The position numbers and the translations under genes were made by a program. Shown in pieces: positions 1 to 7,011 of a stretch of 64,000 nucleotides of DNA (the stretch's first letter is position 1; each line of letters opens with the position of its first letter). The notes under the pieces were generated by a model. It ran no database searches. It was not told the DNA's origin and saw nothing but the letters and a program-made list of their open reading frames with translations. Source of the stretch: Minwuia thermotolerans (GTDB taxonomy: Bacteria; Pseudomonadota; Alphaproteobacteria; Minwuiales; Minwuiaceae); contig NZ_PIGG01000031.1 of assembly GCF_002924445.1 (NCBI RefSeq), forward strand, positions 186,001-250,000, in the 5' to 3' direction.

Positions 1-99
1 CGTGAGCTGTCATCGCGCTTCGTGGAACATGTGCTGAGTCCGGCCGGCTTCGAAATCCTCGCTGCGGCGGGCTTCATTCCCTGCCCGGATGGCTGCTGA
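1..99 (+). CDS. C-terminal end of a periplasmic substrate-binding protein (ModA-like), partial
   Basis: The window opens inside a plus-strand frame of 32 codons that ends at TGA 97-99. The tail reads FVEHVLSPAGFEILAAAGF, which resembles the end of type 2 periplasmic binding proteins such as the molybdate-binding ModA (a final helix with VLSP.G..IL followed by GF.P). The 5' part lies outside the window, so ligand and signal peptide cannot be judged. It converges on the CRP-family gene at 115-831. The family call is inference from a short tail. Confidence 0.4.
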   Translation, partial: RELSSRFVEHVLSPAGFEILAAAGFIPCPDGC

Positions 100-114
100 G
101 GCGGCCGGCGGCGT

Positions 115-831
115 TCAGCGCGGCGTCAGTTCCGGGGTGGTCAGCTTGTCGGCGCGGATCGCGAGGGCGTCGCGGTCCCAGATATAGAGACTCTTGCCCT
201 TCTTCTTTACCAGACCTTCCTGGGAAAGCTGGCTGATCACGCGGGCCACCGTCTCGCGCGTGGTGCTGGCGCGCGCCGCGATATTGCTCTGGGTCGGCAG
301 GGGATAGATCACCCAGGTCTCGGGGGTCACCGGATCCGCCTCGGCCAGGCGCAGCAGCTCCAGATAGACGCGCTGCACCGCGCCGAGGGTGGAGAGATCC
401 ATGATGCGCTCGTCGCAGGTGCGGATGATCTTCGCCAGGCGGTGGAGCAGCGCCATCGACGCCTCGGGGCGGGATATCACGAAGTCCATGAACACCTGCG
501 GGGCGATCTGCGCCAGCACGCACGTGCCCTGGGCGACCGCCGAGGCCGACCGCGGCAGGCCGTCGATGGCCGCCAACTCGCCGAAATAGCCGCCCTGACG
601 GACCGTCGCATAGGCGATCTCGCGGCCGGAAGTCGAATAGTTGACGATCTGAACCTGGCCTTCGACGACGAACATCACGTCCCGGGAATCGCTGTTGCGG
701 TCGAGGACCTGTTCGCCGTTCTTGAAGCGCCGCCAGGTACAGCGCCGTTCCAGCGTGGCCACTTCCGCCTCGGGCAGTCCCTTCAGGAGCTCGCACCCGG
801 CCAGGGAGCCTATGGTCTGTTGCTGAGACAT
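115..831 (-). CDS. CRP/FNR-family transcriptional regulator, cyclic-nucleotide type
   Basis: A 238-residue regulator starting at ATG 829-831 (MSQQQ), with a GGGGTGG ribosome-binding site upstream. An in-frame start 21 bases earlier is possible but has a weaker site. The N-terminal beta-roll carries the phosphate-binding cassette: GEL at about 84-86 and RSA at 94-96, the residues that hold cyclic nucleotide in E. coli CRP. The winged helix at about 181-210 has a recognition helix TRETVARVIS, whose R-E-x-x-x-R spacing is that of CRP (TGTGA half-sites) rather than FNR (TTGAT). There are no clustered N-terminal cysteines, so an oxygen-sensing Fe-S cluster is unlikely. A perfect TGTGA-N6-TCACA site lies in the gap upstream. 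The target genes are unknown. Confidence 0.88.
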   Translation of the reverse strand: MSQQQTIGSLAGCELLKGLPEAEVATLERRCTWRRFKNGEQVLDRNSDSRDVMFVVEGQVQIVNYSTSGREIAYATVRQGGYFGELAAIDGLPRSASAVAQGTCVLAQIAPQVFMDFVISRPEASMALLHRLAKIIRTCDERIMDLSTLGAVQRVYLELLRLAEADPVTPETWVIYPLPTQSNIAARASTTRETVARVISQLSQEGLVKKKGKSLYIWDRDALAIRADKLTTPELTPR

Positions 832-899
832 GCCGACTGATCCACCCCGCATTGCCGTCTGTCACGCCCGGACGATTCGCGGCCCCAACAGCCGTGATC

Positions 900-905
900 A
901 TTATA
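900..905 (-). promoter_or_regulatory. -10 element (TATAAT) for the CRP-family gene
   Basis: Read on the minus strand, the gap has GGCTATAATGATC, with a perfect TATAAT that also fits the Caulobacter -10 pattern GCTANAWC. A start about 7 bases downstream would give a leader of some 60 nt. No convincing -35 hexamer is seen. Confidence 0.45.
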
Positions 906-1106
906 GCCGGTTGCGCGTCCGTGTCCGCTCCCTTGTCGGTGATGGTGGATGCGGTACGCGGCTGCGCCGAATCCGTACCAGACCGTATCAGTCCGGGCCA
1001 GACGAAACATCTTGCCGACAATTGTTGCCGGAACCGCGCCGTTTTCCTCCGGCGCGTCTGTCACATGAGCGTGATAGGCGAGAATTCGGGCCCTCGCCGT
1101 TCTCCG

Positions 1107-1124
1107 CTGTGACTTGGGTCACAG
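1107..1124. promoter_or_regulatory. Perfect CRP-type palindromic operator
   Basis: CTGTGACTTGGGTCACAG has two perfect 7-bp inverted arms around TTGG and contains TGTGA-N6-TCACA, the CRP consensus. The neighbouring gene at 115-831 encodes a regulator whose recognition helix has the matching R-E-x-x-x-R pattern. The centre (1115.5) is about 42-46 bases upstream of the likely start of the candidate small RNA, near a class II activator position, and over 200 bases from the regulator's own -10 element. Confidence 0.7.
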
Positions 1125-1156
1125 TCTGGCATGGCCGCGTTGTCCGACTATTGTCT

Positions 1157-1237
1157 TGCGCCTTCCCGGAGCAATCCGGGAAACCCAAAACGCCAACTCG
1201 AAAGCCTCGGCCCGGTTCTCCGGCCCGGGGCTTTTTT
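1157..1237 (+). ncRNA. Candidate small RNA, two hairpins with intrinsic terminator
   Basis: No protein is evident here. The stretch holds TTCCCGGA-GCAA-TCCGGGAA (1163-1182), an 8-bp perfect stem closed by a GNRA tetraloop. About 18 nt of A/C-rich, probably single-stranded sequence follows, then a GC-rich hairpin and six T residues ending at 1237. A TATTGT box at 1149-1154 could be the -10 element, with the CRP-type site at 1107-1124 just upstream. The predicted transcript is about 80 nt; its start is approximate. It is not recognised as a known family. It could also be a terminated leader fragment. Confidence 0.5.
1201..1237 (+). terminator. Intrinsic terminator of the candidate small RNA
   Basis: The arm at 1202-1215 (AAGCCTCGGCCCGG) pairs with 1220-1233 (CCGGCCCGGGGCTT) across TTCT, with two mismatches, and is followed by T residues to 1237. 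No gene ends just upstream on this strand, so it most likely terminates the short transcript that begins near 1157. Confidence 0.65.
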
Positions 1238-1269
1238 CGCAGGGCCGCCGGCCCCCTTGGCGCTCCCGA

Positions 1270-1299
1270 TTGTCGAGCCTGCCCGGCCCATGCTACAGC
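1270..1299 (+). promoter_or_regulatory. Caulobacter-type housekeeping promoter for the F420 operon
   Basis: TTGTCGA at 1270-1276 and GCTACAGC at 1292-1299 are separated by 15 bases. They approximate the alphaproteobacterial -35/-10 pattern TTGaCgS / GCtANAWC. A start near 1305 would give a leader of about 25 nt before the ATG at 1330. By-eye prediction. Confidence 0.45.
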
Positions 1300-1329
1300 G
1301 TCGCGTCCTTCGGCGGATGCGGAACCCCC

Positions 1330-2454
1330 ATGACGGAAAAGCAGGAGACGGAGCCGGCGGCCGACGCCCCGGCCGGAAGCGAGGCGGAGAAGCTTCGCCT
1401 GACGCCGTCCAGACAGTTCCCCAACTGGCTCGCCGAACAGGGCGTCAGTCTGGCATTCACGACCTATCAGGCGGGAAAGCTGTTTCTGATCGGACTCAAC
1501 GCAGACGGGCGGCTGTCGATCTTCGAACGCACCTTCAACCGCTGCATGGGGCTCTGGACCGACAGCCAGACGATCTGGATGAGTTCGCTCTACCAGATCT
1601 GGCGGATGGAGAACGTGCTCCCCGCCGGCGAGACCTATCGCGGCCATGACCGGCTGTTCGTGCCCCAGGTCGGCTACACCACCGGCGATATCGACGTCCA
1701 TGACATGGCGGTCGACCGCGACGGACGCCTGGTCTTCGCCGCAACGCTTTTCGGCTGTCTGGCGACGCTCAGCGAAAGCCATTCCTTCAAGCCCCTCTGG
1801 AAGCCTCCCTTCCTCAGCAAGCTGGCGGCGGAGGACCGTTGCCATCTCAACGGCCTGGCGATGCGCGATGGCCGCCCGCGCTACGTCACGGCGGTCAGCC
1901 GCTCCGACGTCGCCGACGGCTGGCGCGACCGCCGCACGGATGGCGGCGTGGTCGTCGACGTCGACAACGGCGAGATCGTCGCGGACGGCCTGTCGATGCC
2001 GCACAGCCCGCGCTGGCATGACGGCCGGCTCTGGCTGTCCAATGCGGGAACCGGCGAGTTCGGGTATATCGACCCGAAGTCCGGCCGCTTCGAACCGGTG
2101 ACGTTCTGTCCCGGCTTCCTGCGAGGCGCGACGATCGTCGGCGACTTCGCCGTGGTCGGACTGAGCTTGCCGCGCGAGAACCAGGCCTTCACCGGGCTGG
2201 CGCTGGACGAGAAACTGAAGGGCGCGGATGCCGAAGCCCGCTGCGCGCTCTATGTCATCGACCTGAAGAGCGGCGACGTGGTGCACTGGCTGCGCATCGA
2301 GGGCGTGGTCCAGGAACTCTACGACGTGGCGGCGCTGCCCGGCGTGCGGCGGCCCATGGCGATCGGATTCATGACCGACGAGATCCGGCGGGTGCTGACG
2401 GTCGACGACAGCGACTGGCCGGACCGGATCGAGAACAAGGGGGAGAAGGACTGA
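1330..2454 (+). CDS. TIGR03032 family protein of unknown function
   Basis: A 374-residue protein starting at ATG 1330 (MTEKQETEPAADAP), with a low-complexity acidic/alanine N-terminus and no signal peptide. The body matches the conserved hypothetical family TIGR03032 (DUF4915-like): FPNWLAEQGVSLAFTTYQAGK near the start, a run of NRCMGL / HDMA / CHLNGLA / SLSMPHSPRWH segments spaced like beta-propeller blades, and GVVQELYDVAALPG near the end. Biochemical function is not known. It is the first gene of a run whose next genes are npdG (2-base gap), cofE and cofD, so a link to F420 or to a redox modification is possible but unproven. A later, cleaner methionine start is not evident. Confidence 0.8.
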   Translation: MTEKQETEPAADAPAGSEAEKLRLTPSRQFPNWLAEQGVSLAFTTYQAGKLFLIGLNADGRLSIFERTFNRCMGLWTDSQTIWMSSLYQIWRMENVLPAGETYRGHDRLFVPQVGYTTGDIDVHDMAVDRDGRLVFAATLFGCLATLSESHSFKPLWKPPFLSKLAAEDRCHLNGLAMRDGRPRYVTAVSRSDVADGWRDRRTDGGVVVDVDNGEIVADGLSMPHSPRWHDGRLWLSNAGTGEFGYIDPKSGRFEPVTFCPGFLRGATIVGDFAVVGLSLPRENQAFTGLALDEKLKGADAEARCALYVIDLKSGDVVHWLRIEGVVQELYDVAALPGVRRPMAIGFMTDEIRRVLTVDDSDWPDRIENKGEKD

Positions 2455-2456
2455 AC

Positions 2457-3131
2457 ATGGCGGACAGGAAACCAGGCATTGCGGTCATCGGCGGCTCCGG
2501 CGACCTTGGGTCGGGACTGGCGCTGCGCTGGGCGCGCGCGGGCTATCCGGTGATCATCGGCTCGCGCACCGAGGAGAAGGCGGTTGCCGCCGCAGAGAAC
2601 ATCCGCGAACGCATTCCCGGCGCGGAGGCTTCAGGCATGGAGAACAGCGCCGCGGCGGCGGCCGGCGAGATCGTCGTCATGACGGTACCCTTCAGCAATC
2701 ACCGCCCGACGCTCGAAGCCGTGCGCGACGCCGTGCAGGGCAAGATCTTCGTCGACGTGACCGTGCCGCTGGTGCCGCCGAAGGTGAGCCGCGTGCAGAT
2801 GCCGCCCGAGGGTTCCGCCGGCAAGCTGGCGCAGGAGATACTTGGCCCCGAAGTGCAGGTGGTTTCCGCCTTCCAGAACGTGGCCGCTGACCATCTCGCC
2901 GATCTCGAACACGACCCGGATTGCGACGTCCTGGTGGCCGGCAACGCGGTCGCCGCGCGCGAGCAGGTGATCGAACTGGTCGAGGCCTGCGGTATGAAGG
3001 GCTGGCATGTCGGGCCAATCGACAACGCCGCGGTCGCCGAAGCCCTGACGTCGGTGCTGATCTTCATGAACAAGCGCTACAAGAGCCCGGGCGCCGGCAT
3101 CCGCATCACCAATATCCCCGGGGCCGACTGA
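2457..3131 (+). CDS. npdG: NADPH-dependent F420 reductase (F420H2:NADP oxidoreductase)
   Basis: A 224-residue cytoplasmic oxidoreductase that exchanges hydride between coenzyme F420 and NADP(H). The Rossmann motif IGGSGDLGSG is at 11-20 and is followed by IIGSR at about 33-37, the basic pair that reads the NADP 2'-phosphate. The tail has AAVAEALTSVLIFMNKRYK, typical of the family. Length fits the usual 210-230 residues. It begins 2 bases after the TIGR03032 gene and is followed by cofE, so F420 use and F420 synthesis are co-encoded. Confidence 0.9.
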   Translation: MADRKPGIAVIGGSGDLGSGLALRWARAGYPVIIGSRTEEKAVAAAENIRERIPGAEASGMENSAAAAAGEIVVMTVPFSNHRPTLEAVRDAVQGKIFVDVTVPLVPPKVSRVQMPPEGSAGKLAQEILGPEVQVVSAFQNVAADHLADLEHDPDCDVLVAGNAVAAREQVIELVEACGMKGWHVGPIDNAAVAEALTSVLIFMNKRYKSPGAGIRITNIPGAD

Positions 3132-3137
3132 CCGGCC

Positions 3138-3890
3138 ATGCCGCAACGCCTCGAGGTCATCGGTCTGTCCGGCCTGCCGGAGGTCCGGGCGGGCGACGAC
3201 CTGCCCGGACTTCTGCGGCAGGCCGCCGATGCCGCAGGCGGATTCTCTGAGGGTGACATACTCGTCGTCGCCCAGAAGATCGTCTCGAAGGCCGAGAACC
3301 GCTTCGTCGACCTGCGCACGGTGACGCCCGGCGAACGAGCCATCAGGGTGGCGCGCCACTGCGACAAGGATCCCAGGCAGGTCGAGGTCATCCTCTCCGA
3401 GAGCACGGAGATCGTGCGCCACCGGCCCGGCGTGCTGATCGTGCGCCACCGGCTGGGCCATGTGCTCGCCAATGCCGGTATCGACGCCTCCAACGTCCCC
3501 CAGCGGGACGGTTCGGAGTTCGTCCTGCTGCTGCCCCGCGACCCGGACGCGAGCGCCGAGGCGATCCGCAGGAGCGCCGGGGCGCGTATCGGCGTCGTCA
3601 TCAACGACAGTCCGGGCCGCGCCTGGCGCGCGGGCTCGGTCGGCATCGCCATCGGCTGCGCCGGCGTGAAGACGGTCGCCGACCTGCGCGGACAGACGGA
3701 CCGCGACGGCCGGACGATGCAGGCGAGCGAACTCGCCATCGCCGACGAACTGGCGGCCGCGGCTTCCATCGTCATGGGCCAGGCCGCCGAAGGCGTGCCG
3801 GCCGCGATCGTCCGTGGCGCGGGCGACATGCTGGGCGAAGGCCGCGCCGCTGACCTGGTTCGCGACCGTGAAATGGATCTGTTCCGATGA
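3138..3890 (+). CDS. cofE: Coenzyme F420-0:L-glutamate ligase (CofE)
   Basis: A 250-residue GTP-dependent ligase that adds L-glutamate residues to F420-0. Family marks are AQKIVSKAE (45-53), HRLGHVLANAGIDASNV, DSPGRAWRAGSVGIAIG and the metal/nucleotide region RGQTDRDGR. It is the single-domain archaeal/proteobacterial form. The C-terminal nitroreductase-like domain that actinobacterial FbiB carries (for reduction of dehydro-F420-0) is absent. It overlaps cofD by 4 bases (ATGA), indicating translational coupling. Confidence 0.92.
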   Translation: MPQRLEVIGLSGLPEVRAGDDLPGLLRQAADAAGGFSEGDILVVAQKIVSKAENRFVDLRTVTPGERAIRVARHCDKDPRQVEVILSESTEIVRHRPGVLIVRHRLGHVLANAGIDASNVPQRDGSEFVLLLPRDPDASAEAIRRSAGARIGVVINDSPGRAWRAGSVGIAIGCAGVKTVADLRGQTDRDGRTMQASELAIADELAAAASIVMGQAAEGVPAAIVRGAGDMLGEGRAADLVRDREMDLFR

Positions 3891-4825
3891 GCGAGCCGAA
3901 TGTGGTCTATCTGTCGGGCGGCGTCGGCGGGGCAAAGCTCGCGCTGGGCCTCTCGCACCTGCTGCCGCCCGAACGACTGACCATCGTCGCCAATACCGGC
4001 GACGATTTCGAGCATCTGGGCTTTCCGGTCTGCCCGGATATCGACACGCTGGTCTACACCCTTTCCGGTCTCGCCAATCCCGCTCTCGGCTGGGGACGGC
4101 GCGACGAGACCTCCGCCTTCATGGAAACCCTGCGCCAGCTTGGCGGGCCCGACTGGTTCTTCCTCGGCGACCGTGACCTTGCCATGCACGCCGAGCGCCG
4201 CCGGCGTGCGGCCGACGGGCATGACCTGACCGAAATCACCGCAGCTCTGGCGCAGGCTCTGGGCGTCGAACATCCGATCCTGCCCATGACCGACGAGCCG
4301 GCGCCGACAATCGTCGAGACGGTCGACGGCCCCCTCGCCTTCCAGGACTATTTCGTTCGATTGCGCGCGGCCCCCCCCGTCACAGGCTTCACGCTGCATG
4401 GCGGGCATATGGCTGCGCCCTCGAAGGCGGTTCTCGATGCCATCCGGGCCGCCGACCTGATCGTGGTCGGGCCATCCAACCCCTATATCTCGATCGACCC
4501 GATCCTGAAGCTCGCCGGCATGGACGCCGCGCTGCGCGAGGCTTCGGCCCCCATCGCGGTGATTTCCCCCATCGTCGGCGGCAAGGCCATCAAGGGGCCC
4601 ACGGCGAAGATGATGGCCGAACTCGGCCGGGAATCGTCAGTAGCGGGCGTCGCGGCGCATTACGGCGCTCTGGCCTCCGTTCTCGTGATCGACGCGGCCG
4701 ACGCGGATCAGGCCGCCGGACTCGCGGAGCTCGTTCCCCGCGTCTCGGTCACCAACACGGTCATGCGCACGCTGGAGGACAGGGTCGCGCTGGCGCGCCA
4801 TGTCCTCGGGCTTCGGGATCCGTGA
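3887..4825 (+). CDS. cofD: 2-phospho-L-lactate (or PEP) transferase CofD
   Basis: A 312-residue enzyme that transfers the activated three-carbon phospho-acid moiety to the deazaflavin Fo, giving (dehydro-)F420-0. It has the N-terminal GGVGGAKLALGL loop (11-22), ANTGDDFEHLG, PDIDT-type region, VVGPSNPYISIDPIL and IAVISPIVGGKAIKGP, all typical of CofD/FbiA. Whether the donor derives from 2-phospholactate, PEP or 3-phosphoglycerate cannot be read from the sequence. No guanylyltransferase (CofC/FbiD) or Fo synthase (CofG/H, FbiC) gene is in this window. It overlaps the next gene by 4 bases (GTGA). Confidence 0.93.
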   Translation: MSEPNVVYLSGGVGGAKLALGLSHLLPPERLTIVANTGDDFEHLGFPVCPDIDTLVYTLSGLANPALGWGRRDETSAFMETLRQLGGPDWFFLGDRDLAMHAERRRRAADGHDLTEITAALAQALGVEHPILPMTDEPAPTIVETVDGPLAFQDYFVRLRAAPPVTGFTLHGGHMAAPSKAVLDAIRAADLIVVGPSNPYISIDPILKLAGMDAALREASAPIAVISPIVGGKAIKGPTAKMMAELGRESSVAGVAAHYGALASVLVIDAADADQAAGLAELVPRVSVTNTVMRTLEDRVALARHVLGLRDP

Positions 4826-5757
4826 GGCTCGGGCCAAGAAGCATTCGGCAGACCGGCGACGACAGGCCGGTCGACAACCTGCTGCAGTTCGTCTGGCGGA
4901 TGAGCGGTCACCACCAGATCTGGCTGTGCCTTCTGGCGCTGACCGTCGCGGCCCTGAGCATGGCGCCGCTGGAACTGCAGCGGCGCATCGTCAACCAGGC
5001 GCTGGACAAGGCGGACCTGGAGCACCTGCTGTTCCTCGGCGGTCTGTTCCTCGCCGTGGTCGTGCTGTCAGGATTGCTGAAATTCACGCTGCGCATGTAC
5101 CAGGGCTGGATCAGCGAGAGCGCCATCCGCTATGGCCGCGGTCATCTGCTGCGGCTCTATCGTGAGAAACCCCACGAGGACAATCACGAGTCCGGCCGCG
5201 CCGTCTCCATCATCAGCGCCGAGATGGACAAGCTCGGCAGCTTCGTCGGCGAAGGCCTGTCCCAGCCGGTCGCCAATCTGGGCATGCTGGTCGCGATCCT
5301 CGGCTACATGCTGGTGGTCGAGCCGCTGGTCGCCCTGCTCGGCGCGGTCCTGCTGGTGCCGCAGGCGCTGCTGGTCCCCGTCGCCCAGCGCCGTATCAAC
5401 CGCCTGATCGAGCGCCGTCTCGAGACCATGCGCGACCTCAGCGACGTCATCGGCGAGGACGCGCGCGACGCCGGCGCCGAGGCGAAGATCGACCGGCTCT
5501 ACGGCAACCGCATGAAGACCTTCCTGGTGAAATTCGCCATGAAGGGCCTGATCAACCTGATGAACGGCCTCGCACCGCTGGGCGTGCTGATCTTCGGCGG
5601 CATCATGGTGATCCGCGACGAGACCAGCGTCGGCGTCATCGTCGCCTTCATTTCCGGCTTCGAGCGGATGGGCAATCCGCTGAGGGAACTGCTGAACTAC
5701 TACCGCGTCGCCGCACAGGCGACGGTCCAGCACCGCATGATTGCGCGCTGGATGTAG
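4822..5757 (+). CDS. ABC transporter transmembrane-domain protein without ATPase domain
   Basis: A 311-residue protein starting with GTG (4822), which overlaps the cofD stop. It is an ABC exporter type transmembrane domain: paired hydrophobic segments at about 32-50, 70-90, 145-190 and 250-280, with cytosolic coupling stretches such as [17 protein letters not shown] and [15 protein letters not shown]. The protein stops after [12 protein letters not shown], where a full half-transporter would continue into a Walker A domain. No ATPase gene is adjacent. The tight coupling to cofD suggests co-expression with the F420 genes. It may work with an ATPase encoded elsewhere or be a degenerate transporter. 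The substrate is unknown. Confidence 0.75.
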   Translation: MRLGPRSIRQTGDDRPVDNLLQFVWRMSGHHQIWLCLLALTVAALSMAPLELQRRIVNQALDKADLEHLLFLGGLFLAVVVLSGLLKFTLRMYQGWISESAIRYGRGHLLRLYREKPHEDNHESGRAVSIISAEMDKLGSFVGEGLSQPVANLGMLVAILGYMLVVEPLVALLGAVLLVPQALLVPVAQRRINRLIERRLETMRDLSDVIGEDARDAGAEAKIDRLYGNRMKTFLVKFAMKGLINLMNGLAPLGVLIFGGIMVIRDETSVGVIVAFISGFERMGNPLRELLNYYRVAAQATVQHRMIARWM

Positions 5758-5827
5758 CTGCTGGCGCGGCCCGGCCAGCTTCGTTATTGGTTGGCACAAT
5801 GCAGTTCTACGGGCAGGAAGCAGCACC

Positions 5828-7000
5828 ATGATCCCGAACCAGTACCCGACCCTCAATTTCTATCTCGGCGAGACCGCGGACATGATCCGCGACACCGTGG
5901 CCAGCTTCGCCGGCGACCGTGTGGCGCCGCGCGCCGAGGAGATCGACCGCACCAACCAGTTCCCGCGGGATCTCTGGCCGGAGATGGGCGCGCTCGGCCT
6001 GCTCGGCATGACGGTCGAGGAGGAATATGGCGGCTCCGGCCTCGGCTATCTGGAGCACGTCGTCGCGATGGAGGAAATCAGCCGCGCCTCCGGCTCCGTC
6101 GGCCTCAGCTATGGCGCGCATTCCAATCTCTGCGTCAACCAGATCCGCTTGAACGGCACCGAAGAACAGCGCCGGAAATATCTGCCGAAACTCGTCTCCG
6201 GCGAACATCTGGGCGCGCTGGCCATGTCGGAACCCGGCGCCGGCTCCGATGTCGTCGGCATGAAGCTCCGCGCCGAGAAGAAGGGCGACCGCTTCGTCCT
6301 CAACGGCAACAAGTTCTGGATCACCAACGGCCCCGACGCCGACACGCTGGTGGTCTACGCCAAGACCGAACCGGACAAGGGCCCGCGCGGCATCACCGCC
6401 TTCATCATCGAGAAGGGCTTCAAGGGTTTCTCCACGGCGCAGAAGCTGGACAAGCTCGGCATGCGCGGCTCGGATACGGGTGAGCTGGTCTTCGAGGACT
6501 GCGAGGTGCCGGAGGACAACATTCTGGGCGGGCTGAACCAGGGCGCGCGCGTTCTGATGTCGGGCCTGGACTATGAGCGCGCGGTGCTGGCCGCCGGGCC
6601 GCTGGGCATCATGCAGGCCTGCATGGACGCCGTGATTCCCTATGTTCACGAACGCAAGCAGTTCGGTCAGGCGATCGGCGAGTTCCAGCTCATGCAGGGC
6701 AAGATCGCCGACATGTACACGACGATGAACGCCTCCCGCGCCTACGTCTATGCGGTGGCACAGGCCTGCGACCGCGGCGAGGTCACCCGCTACGACGCCG
6801 CCGGCTGCATCCTCTACGCCGCCGAGAAGGCGACCTGGATGGCGCTTGAGGCGATCCAGGCGCTGGGGGGCAACGGCTACATCAACGACTATCCGACCGG
6901 CCGCTACCTGCGAGACGCCAAGCTCTACGAGATCGGCGCCGGCACATCGGAAATCCGGCGGATGCTGATCGGCCGCGAGCTGTTCGAGAAGAGCGCCTGA
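5828..7000 (+). CDS. ivd: Isovaleryl-CoA dehydrogenase
   Basis: A 390-residue FAD flavoenzyme that oxidises isovaleryl-CoA to 3-methylcrotonyl-CoA in leucine breakdown. ATG 5828 ([15 protein letters not shown]) was chosen over upstream in-frame codons because the family begins here. [10 protein letters not shown] (132-141) and FWITNG (163-168) are acyl-CoA dehydrogenase signatures. The base is in the isovaleryl-CoA dehydrogenase position: Glu250 in [14 protein letters not shown]. The site used by medium-chain enzymes near the C-terminus reads IGAGTSE, without the Glu. The end [26 protein letters not shown] also matches IVD. The other leucine catabolic genes (mcc) are not in the window. Confidence 0.9.
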   Translation: MIPNQYPTLNFYLGETADMIRDTVASFAGDRVAPRAEEIDRTNQFPRDLWPEMGALGLLGMTVEEEYGGSGLGYLEHVVAMEEISRASGSVGLSYGAHSNLCVNQIRLNGTEEQRRKYLPKLVSGEHLGALAMSEPGAGSDVVGMKLRAEKKGDRFVLNGNKFWITNGPDADTLVVYAKTEPDKGPRGITAFIIEKGFKGFSTAQKLDKLGMRGSDTGELVFEDCEVPEDNILGGLNQGARVLMSGLDYERAVLAAGPLGIMQACMDAVIPYVHERKQFGQAIGEFQLMQGKIADMYTTMNASRAYVYAVAQACDRGEVTRYDAAGCILYAAEKATWMALEAIQALGGNGYINDYPTGRYLRDAKLYEIGAGTSEIRRMLIGRELFEKSA

Positions 7001-7011
7001 GGCCGCCCGCG

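Noticed and set aside
1070-1083. TCAC/GTGA inverted tetramers near the CRP-type site
   Set aside because: The arms are short and in the reverse order of a CRP half-site pair; probably chance.
852-1112. 86-residue plus-strand frame with a hydrophobic patch in the first intergenic gap
   Set aside because: No ribosome-binding site, no homology recognised, and it overlaps the regulator's promoter on the other strand.
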